Part shown: piece after piece, positions 7,634 through 16,341 of the stretch
Layout of the letters: every line of letters begins with the position of its first letter
How positions within the stretch are numbered: the first letter of the stretch is position 1
Origin: a virus
Reading direction: 5' to 3' (one strand)
Length of the DNA stretch: 48,440 bases
IMG/VR virus record: IMGVR_UViG_3300037156_000420
Location: 1 to 48,440 of that record
The notes under the pieces: generated by a model
Database searches by the model: none
What the model was told of the DNA's origin: nothing
Seen by the model: only the letters and a program-made list of their open reading frames with translations
Made by a program: the position numbers and the translations under genes

Positions 7634-8240
7634 TCGTCTGTTACCCTCGGGTTCCACTCAGCTTGAAGTTGCGGCCGCACAGGCGCTATCGCACATCGGT
7701 AATCTCAGCGTTCCTCTGCGTGAACTCTGGGATCCTGATACCTGTCCGCTGGAGCTGCTGCCTTATCTTGCCTGGTCATTTTCGGTCGATCGCTGGGATG
7801 AAAACTGGACCGAACCGGCGAAACGCTCTGCAGTTAGCGCGGCCTGGTTCGTTCATAAACATAAAGGAACTATCGGGGCTTTGCGGCGGGTCGTTGAACC
7901 GCTGGGATATTTAATTCGCGTCACCGAATGGTGGCAGACCAACGATATTCCGGGCACTTTTCGCCTCGATGTCGGCGTGCTTGAAACGGGCATCACGGAA
8001 GAAATGTATCAGGAACTCGAACGTCTGATCACCGATGCCAAACCCTGCAGCCGCCATCTGAACGGTCTCTCCATCAATCTGGATGTCACGGGTAATTTTT
8101 ATATAGCAGCAGCGACTTACGACGGAGAAGAACTGACGGTTTATCCGTATTTCCCCGAAACCATTACAGCATCCGGATCCGCGTTTACCGGTTCAGCAAT
8201 CCATTTAATCGACAACCTGAGAGTGAATTATGACAGCTAA
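7626..8240 (+). CDS. I: Tail protein I
   Basis: P2 gpI, the baseplate protein that joins tail fibre H. It is 204 residues, 29 longer than the element 2 copy because of a C-terminal extension after LTVYP. The core LPYLAWSFSVDRWDENW and HKHKGTIGALRRVVEPLGY is typical. The extended end runs into the H start, suggesting I and H were exchanged together as a host-range module. Confidence 0.87.
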   Translation: MSDRLLPSGSTQLEVAAAQALSHIGNLSVPLRELWDPDTCPLELLPYLAWSFSVDRWDENWTEPAKRSAVSAAWFVHKHKGTIGALRRVVEPLGYLIRVTEWWQTNDIPGTFRLDVGVLETGITEEMYQELERLITDAKPCSRHLNGLSINLDVTGNFYIAAATYDGEELTVYPYFPETITASGSAFTGSAIHLIDNLRVNYDS

Positions 8241-9189
8241 ATATTATGCCCTGCTGACCAATCTGGGCGCAGCGAAACTGGCCAATGCGACGGCGCTGGG
8301 TACGCAACTCAGCCTGGCCCAAATGGCGGTCGGTGATGGCGGCGGTACCCTGCCAACACCGGACCCTGCTCAAACGCAATTAATTGGCGAAAAACGCCGG
8401 GCGGCGCTCAATTCACTGAGTGTTGATCCGGCAAATACTAATCAGATTATCGCCGAACAAATTATCCCTGAGGATCAGGGCGGATTCTGGATCCGAGAAA
8501 TTGGCTTATTTGATCAGGACAATACGCTGATTGCTATCGCCAACTGCCCTGAAACCTATAAACCCCAGTTACAGGAAGGCAGTGGCCGGACGCAGACGGT
8601 TCGTATGATTTTAGTGGTAAACAGCACGGACGCGGTCACGCTGAAAATTGATCCGTCTGTGGTACTGGCAACACGCAAATATGTCGATGATAAAGTCATT
8701 GAGGTTAAGGCCTATGCAGACAGTCTTATGGCTGCTCACCTGGCGGCAGCTTCGCCTCATCCACAATATGAAATACCTGTTGGTATCCCCCTTCCCTGGC
8801 CGACAGCAACTCCACCGGCTGGTTGGTTAAAATGTAATGGCGCTGCGTTTGATAAAGCAAAATATCCTAAGCTCGCCGCTGTTTACCCACTGGGTTTGTT
8901 GCCTGATTTGCGAGGCGAGTTTATTCGTGGTTGGGATGATGGCCGAGGAGTTGATACCGGGCGAGTGATCTACAGCTCCCAAGCTCATTCTATTATTGCT
9001 CATACACATAACGCGCCGACATCGGATGGTTCCGCATTGAATTCAGGGACATATGAGGTCCCAGGGAACTTATCAAATAACAGTTATAAGGGTTATGATT
9101 ATTCCCCCCCAGTCCCAACATCATCTACTGGTGGCAATGAAACCCGTCCTCGTAATATCGCTTTTAATTATATTGTTCGGGCAGCCTGA
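8230..9189 (+). CDS. H: Tail fibre H, short, with collar-type tip
   Basis: A 319-residue tail fibre. Residues 1-150 are the conserved P2 gpH attachment domain (LTNLGAAKLANATALGTQ, GGFWIREIGLFDQD, GSGRTQTVRM). The rest is a phage tail-collar type tip (PWPTATPPAGWLKCNG, LPDLRGEFIRGWDDG) ending in NETRPRNIAFNYIVRAA. It is far shorter than the 839-residue H of element 2 and has no fibre assembly gene G behind it. The last 400 bases look more AT-rich than the attachment part, which suggests a swapped receptor-binding tip. Confidence 0.85.
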   Translation: MTAKYYALLTNLGAAKLANATALGTQLSLAQMAVGDGGGTLPTPDPAQTQLIGEKRRAALNSLSVDPANTNQIIAEQIIPEDQGGFWIREIGLFDQDNTLIAIANCPETYKPQLQEGSGRTQTVRMILVVNSTDAVTLKIDPSVVLATRKYVDDKVIEVKAYADSLMAAHLAAASPHPQYEIPVGIPLPWPTATPPAGWLKCNGAAFDKAKYPKLAAVYPLGLLPDLRGEFIRGWDDGRGVDTGRVIYSSQAHSIIAHTHNAPTSDGSALNSGTYEVPGNLSNNSYKGYDYSPPVPTSSTGGNETRPRNIAFNYIVRAA

Positions 9190-9223
9190 TCCTCTTAAAG
9201 CGTAAAAACTTCCGGACCTGTGC

Positions 9224-9252
9224 AAAGAGATAATTATTATTATCTCTTTTTT
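9224..9252 (+). terminator. Intrinsic terminator after H (element 1)
   Basis: An 11-base-pair stem (AAAGAGATAAT at 9224-9234 with ATTATCTCTTT at 9239-9249) and a four-base loop, followed by T residues to 9252. It closes the V-W-J-I-H operon directly before the FI promoter site. Confidence 0.8.
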
Positions 9253-9267
9253 ATTTCCCCTCTCTGT

Positions 9268-9285
9268 TGTGCCACCGCCCCCACG
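9268..9285 (+). promoter_or_regulatory. Ogr-type site before FI (element 1)
   Basis: TGT-N12-ACG (TGTGCCACCGCCCCCACG), one base off the TGT-N12-ACA dyad, about 90 bases before FI and just past the terminator of the previous operon. The corresponding site in element 2 is perfect. Confidence 0.5.
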
Positions 9286-9359
9286 CCCCTGATCAAATGC
9301 GCTTTCTGTTGCGAACCGGCATCCTTGCTTTACCACCCACAACAGAGAGAGTCACCCTG

Positions 9360-10529
9360 ATGGCTGATTATCATCACGGCGTGCGTGTTGTCGAAATCAA
9401 CGACGGCACCCGCGTTATTTCCACCGTTTCCACAGCAATTATCGGCATGGTTTGTACCGCAGAAGATGCGGATGCGACTGTTTTCCCTTTGAATACCCCG
9501 GTTCTGATCACTGACGTTCTGGCGGCCAGCGGTAAAGCGGGCACCAGCGGAACATTGCGTGCCGCGCTTCTGGCAATTGCAGACCAGTGTAAACCGGTCA
9601 CCGTCGTGGTACGTGTCGCCACGGGTGAAGATGAAGCCGCAACCACCAGCAACATCATTGGCGGTTCTGATGCCAATGGCCGTTACACCGGTATGAAAGC
9701 GCTGCTTTCTGCGCAGGCAGAGCTGGGCGTGAAGCCTCGTATTCTGGGTGTTCCTGGTCTGGATAATCAGGCTGTCGCGACCGCGCTGGCAGGTGTTTGT
9801 CAGCAGCTGCGTGCGTTCGGTTATGTCAGCGTTTACGGTGCAAAAACCATTTCTGATGCGATCAAATACCGCGACAACTTCAGCCAGCGCGAGCTGATGC
9901 TGATCTGGCCAGACTTTGTTAACTGGAATACCACCACCAGCCAGTCTGATATCGCTTATGCCACCGCCCGCGCTCTGGGTTTACGCGCCAAAATTGACCA
10001 GGACACTGGCTGGCATAAAACCTTATCCAACGTCGGCGTTAACGGTGTTACCGGTCTGTCCGCCAGTGTCTTCTGGGATTTGCAGGCAACGGGTACCGAC
10101 GCGGATTTGCTGAACGAAGCCTGTGTGACAACACTGGTGCGCAAAGACGGTTTCCGTTTCTGGGGCAACCGGACCTGCAGCGATGACACACTGTTCCTGT
10201 TCGAAAACTACACCCGTACAGCGCAGGTTCTGGCCGACACCATGGCCGAAGCGCACATGTGGGCGGTCGATAAACCAATGACCCCGACACTGGTGCGCGA
10301 CATGATTGACGGCATCAAAGCCAAAATGCGCGAAATGAAATCAGCGGGTTACATCATTGACGGCGACTGCTGGTATGACGAAACCGCGAACACCGCTGAA
10401 ACTCTGAAGGCCGGTAAGTTGTATATCGATTACGACTACACTCCGGTTCCTCCACTGGAAGATCTGACCCTGCGCCAGCGTATCACCGACTCTTACCTGG
10501 TGAACTTTGCCGCGTCCGTAAACAGCTAA
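9360..10529 (+). CDS. FI: Contractile tail sheath protein FI
   Basis: P2 gpFI, the contractile sheath subunit, 389 residues, the same length as the element 2 copy and very similar throughout (MADYHHGVRVVEINDGTRVI, RDNFSQRELM, LIDYDYTPVPPLEDLTLRQR). The ATG at 9360 follows AGAGAGTC; the frame is open upstream to 9267 but that extension is not part of the family. Sheath contraction drives the tube through the cell envelope. Confidence 0.93.
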   Translation: MADYHHGVRVVEINDGTRVISTVSTAIIGMVCTAEDADATVFPLNTPVLITDVLAASGKAGTSGTLRAALLAIADQCKPVTVVVRVATGEDEAATTSNIIGGSDANGRYTGMKALLSAQAELGVKPRILGVPGLDNQAVATALAGVCQQLRAFGYVSVYGAKTISDAIKYRDNFSQRELMLIWPDFVNWNTTTSQSDIAYATARALGLRAKIDQDTGWHKTLSNVGVNGVTGLSASVFWDLQATGTDADLLNEACVTTLVRKDGFRFWGNRTCSDDTLFLFENYTRTAQVLADTMAEAHMWAVDKPMTPTLVRDMIDGIKAKMREMKSAGYIIDGDCWYDETANTAETLKAGKLYIDYDYTPVPPLEDLTLRQRITDSYLVNFAASVNS

Positions 10530-10543
10530 GGAGACAAAAACTC

Positions 10544-11053
10544 ATGGCACTTCCTAAGAAATTGAAATACCTGAACCTGTTTAATGACGGGAACAGCTAC
10601 CTCGGTCTGGTCTCCTCACTGACGCTGCCGAAACTCACCCGTAAGCTGCAAAACTATCGTGGCGGCGGCATGAGCGGTTCGGTCGCGGTGGACTTCGGGC
10701 TGGATGACGACGCGCTGACGCTGGAATGGTCCATCGGCGGTCTGGATGAGCTGGTTCTGCAGCAATGGGGCAGCACATCAGATATTCCGCTGCGGTTTGC
10801 CGGTTCATTGCAGCGCGACGACACCGGTGATGTCTCCGCAGTCGAAGTGATGATGCGCGGCCGTCACAAAGAGTTTGATTTCGGCGAGTACAAACAGGGT
10901 GAAGATACTGAAACCAAAGTCACCACCCAGTGTACGTATTTCAAACTGACCATCGACGGCAAAGAGCTGATTGAGATCGACACCGTCAATATGGTGGAAG
11001 TCGTCAACGGCGTTGACCGTCTGGCGGAACACCGCACCGCGCTCGGCTTGTAA
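10544..11053 (+). CDS. FII: Tail tube protein FII
   Basis: P2 gpFII, the inner tube subunit, 169 residues. Starts MALPKKLKYLNLFNDGNSYLG, the same as in element 2, and is colinear to the end (TVNMVEVVNGVDRLAEHR). An AAGGAGAC site lies just upstream of the ATG and the gene is 14 bases after the sheath gene, so both are made from one mRNA in high amounts. Confidence 0.93.
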   Translation: MALPKKLKYLNLFNDGNSYLGLVSSLTLPKLTRKLQNYRGGGMSGSVAVDFGLDDDALTLEWSIGGLDELVLQQWGSTSDIPLRFAGSLQRDDTGDVSAVEVMMRGRHKEFDFGEYKQGEDTETKVTTQCTYFKLTIDGKELIEIDTVNMVEVVNGVDRLAEHRTALGL

Positions 11054-11112
11054 TCCCTTCCCTGAGCCGGCAGCTTTTGCCGGCTTGATTTCCGATTTAA
11101 GCAGGAAAACGT

Positions 11113-11400
11113 ATGAATCTCACTGATATCAACGACAACACCGTGATTTTGGATGTTCCGCTAAAACGCGGTGAAATGGAAATCACTGAAGTTCAGGTGA
11201 CTAAACCCACAGCCGGCAGCCTGCGGGGTATCGGCCTCGCGGCGCTGGCGAACGCCGATGTGGACGCGCTGATCACTATTTTGCCGCGCATCACGTATCC
11301 GAATCTGACCAAAGAAGAATGCTCGCGCCTGGAGCTTCCCGATCTGATCGCGCTGGCAGGTAAGGTGATAGGTTTTTTATCGCCGAAACCGGTGGCGTAA
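11113..11400 (+). CDS. E: Tail chaperone E
   Basis: P2 gpE, 95 residues, the tail assembly chaperone between tube and tape measure. Contains RGIGLAALANADVDALI, as in element 2. A slippery T-TTT-TTA near its end lets a fraction of ribosomes shift back one base and read on into E' to make the E+E' fusion, as shown for P2. Confidence 0.88.
   Translation: MNLTDINDNTVILDVPLKRGEMEITEVQVTKPTAGSLRGIGLAALANADVDALITILPRITYPNLTKEECSRLELPDLIALAGKVIGFLSPKPVA
11373..11379 (+). other. -1 ribosomal frameshift site in E (element 1)
   Basis: TTTTTTA is aligned with the E frame as T-TTT-TTA. A shift of -1 enters the frame of the downstream E' ORF, which is open to 11555. P2 is known to use a similar slippery run at this place, and element 2 has the same heptamer. 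Confidence 0.8.
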
Positions 11401-11432
11401 GTATTGCGCCCCGCCTCACCGTGGATGACCTG

Positions 11433-11555
11433 ATGGCAGATATCGCGGTGATATTTCACTGGCCGCCGTCCGAGATGGACGGTATGTCACTCACCGATCT
11501 GCTGAACTGGCGACATAAGGCACTGCAACGCAGCGGAGTAAAAACAGATGAGTAA
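11433..11555 (+). CDS. E': Tail chaperone extension E'
   Basis: A 40-residue frame (MADIAVIFHWPPSEMDGMSL) in the -1 frame relative to E, normally expressed as the C-terminal part of the E+E' fusion; the internal ATG is only a landmark. HWPPSE and WRHKA are shared with element 2. Its end overlaps the T start. The fusion would bind the tape measure while the tube polymerises. Confidence 0.75.
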   Translation: MADIAVIFHWPPSEMDGMSLTDLLNWRHKALQRSGVKTDE

Positions 11556-13179
11556 TCTCGAACAGTTACCTCACACGCTGGAAAAAATAAATCAGGATCT
11601 GGCCACCTTCAGGGCCGAAACCGACAAGGTCAGAGAAAACCTGCTGATGCTGCCCGGGAAGACATTATTCAGCGTCGTCTCAGAAGACATCACTGATGCT
11701 TCCCTTCAGTTTGAAAAGTCGCTTTTCGCCCCGGACAGCGAAACCGAAACGCAGGCATTTTCCGGCCTGAAAAAGGCGGTGGTCAGCCAGCCGGCAGAAA
11801 AGTTGCGGCAGCAACGCCCGATGCAAATGGAACAGAAAGGGCTGGAGATCGGGCAACAGTTTAAAAATCGCGAACTGAAAATTGGCCAGTTAAAAAATAT
11901 CAGCTCATCAGCCCTTTCCTTTGCACAACCGAAACTGGCGCTGGCGCAAACTTTTCTCAAACCGGGTGCAGATCTGGAGGCCGGGCTGGCTGAAGTGCAG
12001 TCGGTACTCGGACTGAAAAATGACGATCCGCACGTTGCCACTCTGCGTCAGCAAAGTCTTTCGATGGCGGCTTCCGGCCATTCGCCGGCGGAAGTTGTCG
12101 CCAGACAGCAGGCATTAGCGAAAGGCGGAATGAATGCCGCTCAGGTTCTGGAACAAACACCGGCGGCACTGAATGGCGCAACACCTGCTGCGCAGATGGC
12201 GGTGACCGTGAAAGGCGACAATCTGGATGGCGATATCACTAAGTTATTTGCCACCTGGGACACTATCCGTATCAATCTTTTTGACGGGCAAAGTGCCGCC
12301 CTGCGTGAACTGACGCAAACGGCTACCAGCTGGCTGGGCACGATCAATACCTGGATCACCGATAATCCTATGCTGGTGAATTCCCTGCTCGGTCTGGCAT
12401 TAGGCATCACGGGCATTGTCGGCGGAATGGGTGCGCTCGGCATGGTCATCGCGCCGGTGCTCAGCGGCATCAGTATGCTGATGGCGGGAGCCGGTTTGCT
12501 TGGGACTATTTTTACCGGTACCGGTGGCATGATTGCCGCAGCGTTCACGGCCATCGGGTTGCCACTTCTGCCCGTCATCGCACTGATTGCCGGGATCGGG
12601 ATCGCCGTAGTGAAACTTTGGGAACCGATCAGTGCCTTTGTCGGCGGAGTAATTGACGGATTTACTGCGGCAATGGGGCCAATAAGTGGCGCGTTTACAC
12701 CGTTCAAAACCGCGCTGGGATGGATTACGGATTTGTTTGAGCCAATCCACTTCACTCAGGACACCCTGAGCGGCTTCACTGATATCGGCAAAGGGGTTGG
12801 AGAAGCGATCGCAGAGATTTTCGTCACGCTGAATAAAGCCGTCTCTCAAATCGGCGAAGTCTTTAGCTGGGCGAAAAAAGGATGGGACTCCATTTTTGGT
12901 GACAGTGAACCCGCTGAACGCCCGGATATTTCAACACCGCCCTTAGATGGCATCTCCCCAACCGGCGGTGCGCTGAACCTGTATCAGCCAGCTAAAAGCA
13001 GCGTGGCCAACAACCTGACGGATAACCGGGCAACGACGGTAAATTTAAGTTTCACAGCTACCCCGGAGACGGATCATAACCAGGTCAGAGCCTGGATCGA
13101 GGATTCCATTAACCAGCGGGAATGGAACAATACCAACAATCTCCTCAGCCAGTACAACAACGGAGGGATTTACTCATGA
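11548..13179 (+). CDS. T: Short tape measure protein T
   Basis: P2 gpT-type tape measure, 543 residues against 824 in element 2. The second half matches: the hydrophobic Gly/Ala-rich region (about 275-360), the KLWEPISAFVGGVIDG segment and a proline-rich C-terminus. The N-terminal half is a charged helical region with many Gln and Lys and has little visible similarity to the element 2 protein. Tail length scales with this protein, so particles from element 1 should have clearly shorter tails. Confidence 0.85.
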   Translation: MSNLEQLPHTLEKINQDLATFRAETDKVRENLLMLPGKTLFSVVSEDITDASLQFEKSLFAPDSETETQAFSGLKKAVVSQPAEKLRQQRPMQMEQKGLEIGQQFKNRELKIGQLKNISSSALSFAQPKLALAQTFLKPGADLEAGLAEVQSVLGLKNDDPHVATLRQQSLSMAASGHSPAEVVARQQALAKGGMNAAQVLEQTPAALNGATPAAQMAVTVKGDNLDGDITKLFATWDTIRINLFDGQSAALRELTQTATSWLGTINTWITDNPMLVNSLLGLALGITGIVGGMGALGMVIAPVLSGISMLMAGAGLLGTIFTGTGGMIAAAFTAIGLPLLPVIALIAGIGIAVVKLWEPISAFVGGVIDGFTAAMGPISGAFTPFKTALGWITDLFEPIHFTQDTLSGFTDIGKGVGEAIAEIFVTLNKAVSQIGEVFSWAKKGWDSIFGDSEPAERPDISTPPLDGISPTGGALNLYQPAKSSVANNLTDNRATTVNLSFTATPETDHNQVRAWIEDSINQREWNNTNNLLSQYNNGGIYS

Positions 13180-13646
13180 TGATGTCGCTGGGTTTATTTG
13201 TGTTTAAGTTGAGCACGCTGCCCTATCAGAATACGAACCGTCAGGTGAACTATGGCTGGGGGGCGAACGCGCGTTTCGGACAGCGTCCGGTCTCTCAGTT
13301 TCTCGGGCTGGGTGAGGAAACGATAAAAATCACCGGGCAATTATTGCCTGAAATGACCGGCGGCATGCGCTATTTGCAGGCACTGCAGAGCATGGCAGAT
13401 TCAGGGCGGGCATGGCCGCTCATTGAAGGCAGTGGCACGATTTACGGCATGTTCGTTATCAAAAGTATAGCCAATGACAATGCCGAGTTTACTTCCAGCG
13501 GCCAGGCGCGAAGCATCAATTTCACGCTCAATCTGACGCGCGTCGATGAATCGCAGGCCGCCATGTTCGGCGATCTGCTGACCCAGGCCGAGGGCTTATA
13601 TAACAAGGCCAGTTCGGCACTCAACAATTTCGCCAGCGGAGTCTGA
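13176..13646 (+). CDS. U: Tail protein U
   Basis: P2 gpU family, 156 residues, equal to the element 2 copy when started at the ATG at 13176 (MMMSLGLFVFKL). Shared motifs are LPQF/SQFLG, WPLIEGSGTIYGMFVI and TRVDESQAAMFGD. In P2 it is needed for tail assembly. Three ATGs in a row follow GGAGGG; the first overlaps the T stop by four bases. An open frame to 13122 shadows T. Confidence 0.88.
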   Translation: MMMSLGLFVFKLSTLPYQNTNRQVNYGWGANARFGQRPVSQFLGLGEETIKITGQLLPEMTGGMRYLQALQSMADSGRAWPLIEGSGTIYGMFVIKSIANDNAEFTSSGQARSINFTLNLTRVDESQAAMFGDLLTQAEGLYNKASSALNNFASGV

Positions 13647-13648
13647 TC

Positions 13649-14749
13649 ATGCTTACTGATTTGCAGCTACCCGTTGGCGCACGCATCACGCCCGCATTCA
13701 CGCTGACGATAAAAAATAAGGTGCTGGAAGAAAATATCTCTGCTCGGATCATCAGTTTATCTGTCACGGATAACAGCGGTTTTACCGCAGACACATTGAA
13801 TTTAACCTTCGATGACAGCGACGGGCAATTGCAAATGCCCGTTCGCGGCACCGTTTTGCATCTGCATCTGGGATGGTCGAAACAGGCGCTCTATGACTGC
13901 GGCTATTTCACGGTCGATACAGTCACTCATTCCGGCTCTCCGGACAAAATAGGAGTGGTTGCCCGCAGCGCAGATTTCCGCGGTTCCTTTGATAACAAAA
14001 TCAGCCAGTCTTACGATGATTACACGCTCGGCGCGATTGTCAGAATCATTTCAAGCCGGAATAAATTAGATCTGCCAGTAATCCCGCAGGAACTTGATAG
14101 CGTTAAGATCCCGCATATTGACCAGACCAGCGAAACGGACAGCTACTTTCTCACCCGGCTGGCACAACGTTACGGTGCGCAGGTAACGGTTAAAAACGGC
14201 GCAATTTTATTTTTTAAAGCAGGCACCGGTCGAACCTCTTCCGGACAAGCAATCCCCTGGAAAACCATTGTCCGCAGCGACGGCGATAACCACAACTATC
14301 AGATGGTCGATAAGAAGGCATACGATGGCGTGAAGGCGCAGTGGCATGATCTCAAAACGGCGACCACCAGCAATGTTGCTCTCAAGCGTTCGCCCGCAGA
14401 AGGCAAAGAAACCCAGCCTGCCAGTTACATCGCGGGATCCGGGACAAATGTTCTTGAACTGGGCAAAATATTTCCTGACGAAGAGACTGCTAAGCGGGCT
14501 GCGGATTCAGTGTTCAATCAGATTCAGAATGATGCCGCAACATTCAGCATACGGCTGGCCCTGGGACGTGCTGATTTGAGTGCGCAATCTCCGGTCAATG
14601 TGCAAGGGTTTAAAGACGTGATCGACAGTCAGCGCTGGGTGATTGATTCCGCTCTGCATGAGATTAATGAGAAAGGTTTTACTACTAAATTGATTCTGAA
14701 ACCTTATGTTGCAGATATCACTTATCAGTCTTCAATTTTGCAATTATAA
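13649..14749 (+). CDS. D: Baseplate hub protein D
   Basis: P2 gpD, a 366-residue late tail protein forming the central baseplate hub that carries the spike. The N-terminal part (LTLKSLVTDN-like ISLSVTDNSGFTADTLNLTF) and IDQTSETDSYFLTRLAQRYGA match element 2. It lacks the Lys-rich insertion seen near residue 240 of the element 2 protein. Last tail gene of element 1; a 9-pair hairpin (14746-14767) overlaps its stop. Confidence 0.88.
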   Translation: MLTDLQLPVGARITPAFTLTIKNKVLEENISARIISLSVTDNSGFTADTLNLTFDDSDGQLQMPVRGTVLHLHLGWSKQALYDCGYFTVDTVTHSGSPDKIGVVARSADFRGSFDNKISQSYDDYTLGAIVRIISSRNKLDLPVIPQELDSVKIPHIDQTSETDSYFLTRLAQRYGAQVTVKNGAILFFKAGTGRTSSGQAIPWKTIVRSDGDNHNYQMVDKKAYDGVKAQWHDLKTATTSNVALKRSPAEGKETQPASYIAGSGTNVLELGKIFPDEETAKRAADSVFNQIQNDAATFSIRLALGRADLSAQSPVNVQGFKDVIDSQRWVIDSALHEINEKGFTTKLILKPYVADITYQSSILQL

Positions 14750-14813
14750 CTTGCTTTTGCGAGTTATGAGTTCATAATTACCTCATCGCTTACCTGTTAT
14801 GCCGGAGGTTTTT

Positions 14814-14993
14814 ATGATGCATTGTCCACTTTGCGGAAAAGTAGCCCATACACGTTCGAGCCGCTATCTGAGTGAATCGACCAAGGAACGCTATCATCAG
14901 TGCCAGAATATCAAATGCAGTTGTACTTTTGCGACGCATGAATCAGTCGCCCGGGTTATCTCAAAACCGGGTAGCCAACCTGCCACTGCGTAG
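14814..14993 (+). CDS. ogr: Late-gene activator Ogr
   Basis: P2 Ogr/delta zinc-finger transcription activator, 59 residues. Starts MMHCPLCGKVAHTRSSRYLS and has the four finger cysteines (C-x2-C, then C-x4-C in YHQCQNIKCSCTF). It contacts the RNA polymerase alpha subunit and turns on late promoters bearing TGT-N12-ACA. The ATG at 14814 follows CGGAGG. As in P2, it sits between D and the attachment site. Its retention suggests the tail operons of element 1 can still be switched on. Confidence 0.9.
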   Translation: MMHCPLCGKVAHTRSSRYLSESTKERYHQCQNIKCSCTFATHESVARVISKPGSQPATA

Positions 14994-14998
14994 CCATT

Positions 14999-15212
14999 TT
15001 GTAGTCACTGATGTAAAAAAAAGGGGTTAGCCGATGGCTAACCCCTTGTTCTATATTAACTAGTAGATGTCGCGTTAGCGATACCTTAGTTAAGACGCTC
15101 TTAATATAGACCATTGATTAATAAGGATATTTTTTATTTTTCAGTTAGTTATCCCTCTCTCTGGTGTCACCTGATGTCACCTGAAACAAGCTGTGTAGTC
15201 AATTTGTAGTCA
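14999..15212. other. Junction of the two elements; candidate attachment region with repeated motifs
   Basis: The interval between ogr of element 1 and int of element 2 is where P2-type phages keep their attachment site, so it should hold the right end of element 1 and left end of element 2. TGTAGTCA occurs three times in the same direction (15000-15007, 15194-15201, 15205-15212) and TGTCACCTGA twice in tandem (15165-15174, 15175-15184). Such repeats are plausible integrase arm sites. No core could be defined because no other junction is in the window. Confidence 0.4.
15021..15047. terminator. Strong hairpin terminator after ogr
   Basis: A perfect 12-base-pair stem (15021-15032 with 15036-15047, AAGGGGTTAGCC) and a GAT loop. 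An A-run lies on its left and a TTGTT tail on its right, so it may also stop transcripts coming from int on the other strand. Confidence 0.7.
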
Positions 15213-16241
15213 TTGGAAATCTTTGATATTTGATAAGGGGCTGAGTGTGACGGCTTGCTCCAAGTGGTCAGGGGCAAAATGCGCATATCTCATAGTTTCC
15301 CTGATATTTGCATGACCTAATACCTTCTGAAGCACCAAAATATTGCCGCCATTAATCATAAAATGTGCACCAAAGGTATGACGTAAAACGTGTGTCATTT
15401 GGCCTTCAGAAAGTTCTATGTCAGTCAGTGCCAATGCTTTCTTAAACTCCTGATAACACGGTTTTGAGAACTGGCCGGACAGCGGTTCCAGCTCATCATA
15501 AAGCCATTGCGGGATCGGAACGGTTCGGTTTTTCTTCCCCTTGGTTTTATAAAACGTGAGTTTATTGGGAGAAAGTTGGGAGCGTGTAAGGTTGTTTGCT
15601 TCTGTCCAGCGGGCACCTGTCGCCAGGCAAATCTTGACAATGCGAGTTAAATGCTCTTTCCCATAACGTTCGCAGGCATTCAAAAGCTGGCGGATCTGAG
15701 TTTTTGTCAGCCAGCTCATTTCCTTGTCTTCTTCTTTAAAAATGCGTATACCGTCTAACGGGTTCGCGCCCTTCCATTCCCCCAGGCGTTTCAGCTCATT
15801 AAACACAGCATAGAGATACTGATGTTCACGGTTGACCGTGATTGGCTTAGCCTTCCATTTCGCTTTGTCTTTGTGATAACCGTTATCGATCTTACCTTTC
15901 AGCCTTTGTTCGCGGTAATGCGCCCAGCTTTTAGTTGTTATTTGAGCCGCGACAGGATCACCCAGGCCGTTCACTATGATATTGAGCTTAGCAAGCCGCG
16001 ACTTTGAGGCAGTAAGTGACTGTCCGTGTAAATCATTCCATAGCTTTACCAGGACACTTAAACGGCGGGTGTCGGCTTTCTCACCTTTCCAGGGTTTTTC
16101 CTCTGCCTCTTTGATGGTGAAGCTTTCAAAAGCAATGGCCTCACCTTTCGTCGGGAACGCCTTGCGGATACGTTTACCGTCACGCCCTGATGGATAGAAA
16201 TCAGTTTGCCATTCACCGGTAGGCAATTTTTTTACGACCAT
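15210..16241 (-). CDS. int: P2-type tyrosine integrase of element 2
   Basis: Site-specific recombinase of 343 residues for integration and excision. The catalytic domain shows ATGARWTEAN (first Arg), HVLRHTFGAHF (His-x-x-Arg), LGHANIRETMRYAHF (His and the nucleophile Tyr). The N-terminal part is the arm- and core-binding region of P2-type integrases. It lies next to the repressor side of element 2 and reads toward the junction, as in P2. No second integrase is in the window, so that of element 1, if any, lies to the left. Confidence 0.93.
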   Translation of the reverse strand: MVVKKLPTGEWQTDFYPSGRDGKRIRKAFPTKGEAIAFESFTIKEAEEKPWKGEKADTRRLSVLVKLWNDLHGQSLTASKSRLAKLNIIVNGLGDPVAAQITTKSWAHYREQRLKGKIDNGYHKDKAKWKAKPITVNREHQYLYAVFNELKRLGEWKGANPLDGIRIFKEEDKEMSWLTKTQIRQLLNACERYGKEHLTRIVKICLATGARWTEANNLTRSQLSPNKLTFYKTKGKKNRTVPIPQWLYDELEPLSGQFSKPCYQEFKKALALTDIELSEGQMTHVLRHTFGAHFMINGGNILVLQKVLGHANIRETMRYAHFAPDHLEQAVTLSPLSNIKDFQ

Positions 16242-16341
16242 TATATATTCACCACTGTGAGCAATTTGATATATGTCTAAATGAGAATGGCTTAATGACT
16301 ATGAGATATGAGCCTCCAGCAGTAACCGGAGGCCAACTTTA

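Noticed and set aside
9267-9360. N-terminal extension of FI
   Set aside because: The frame is open, but it would overlap the late promoter site and is not found in the element 2 protein.
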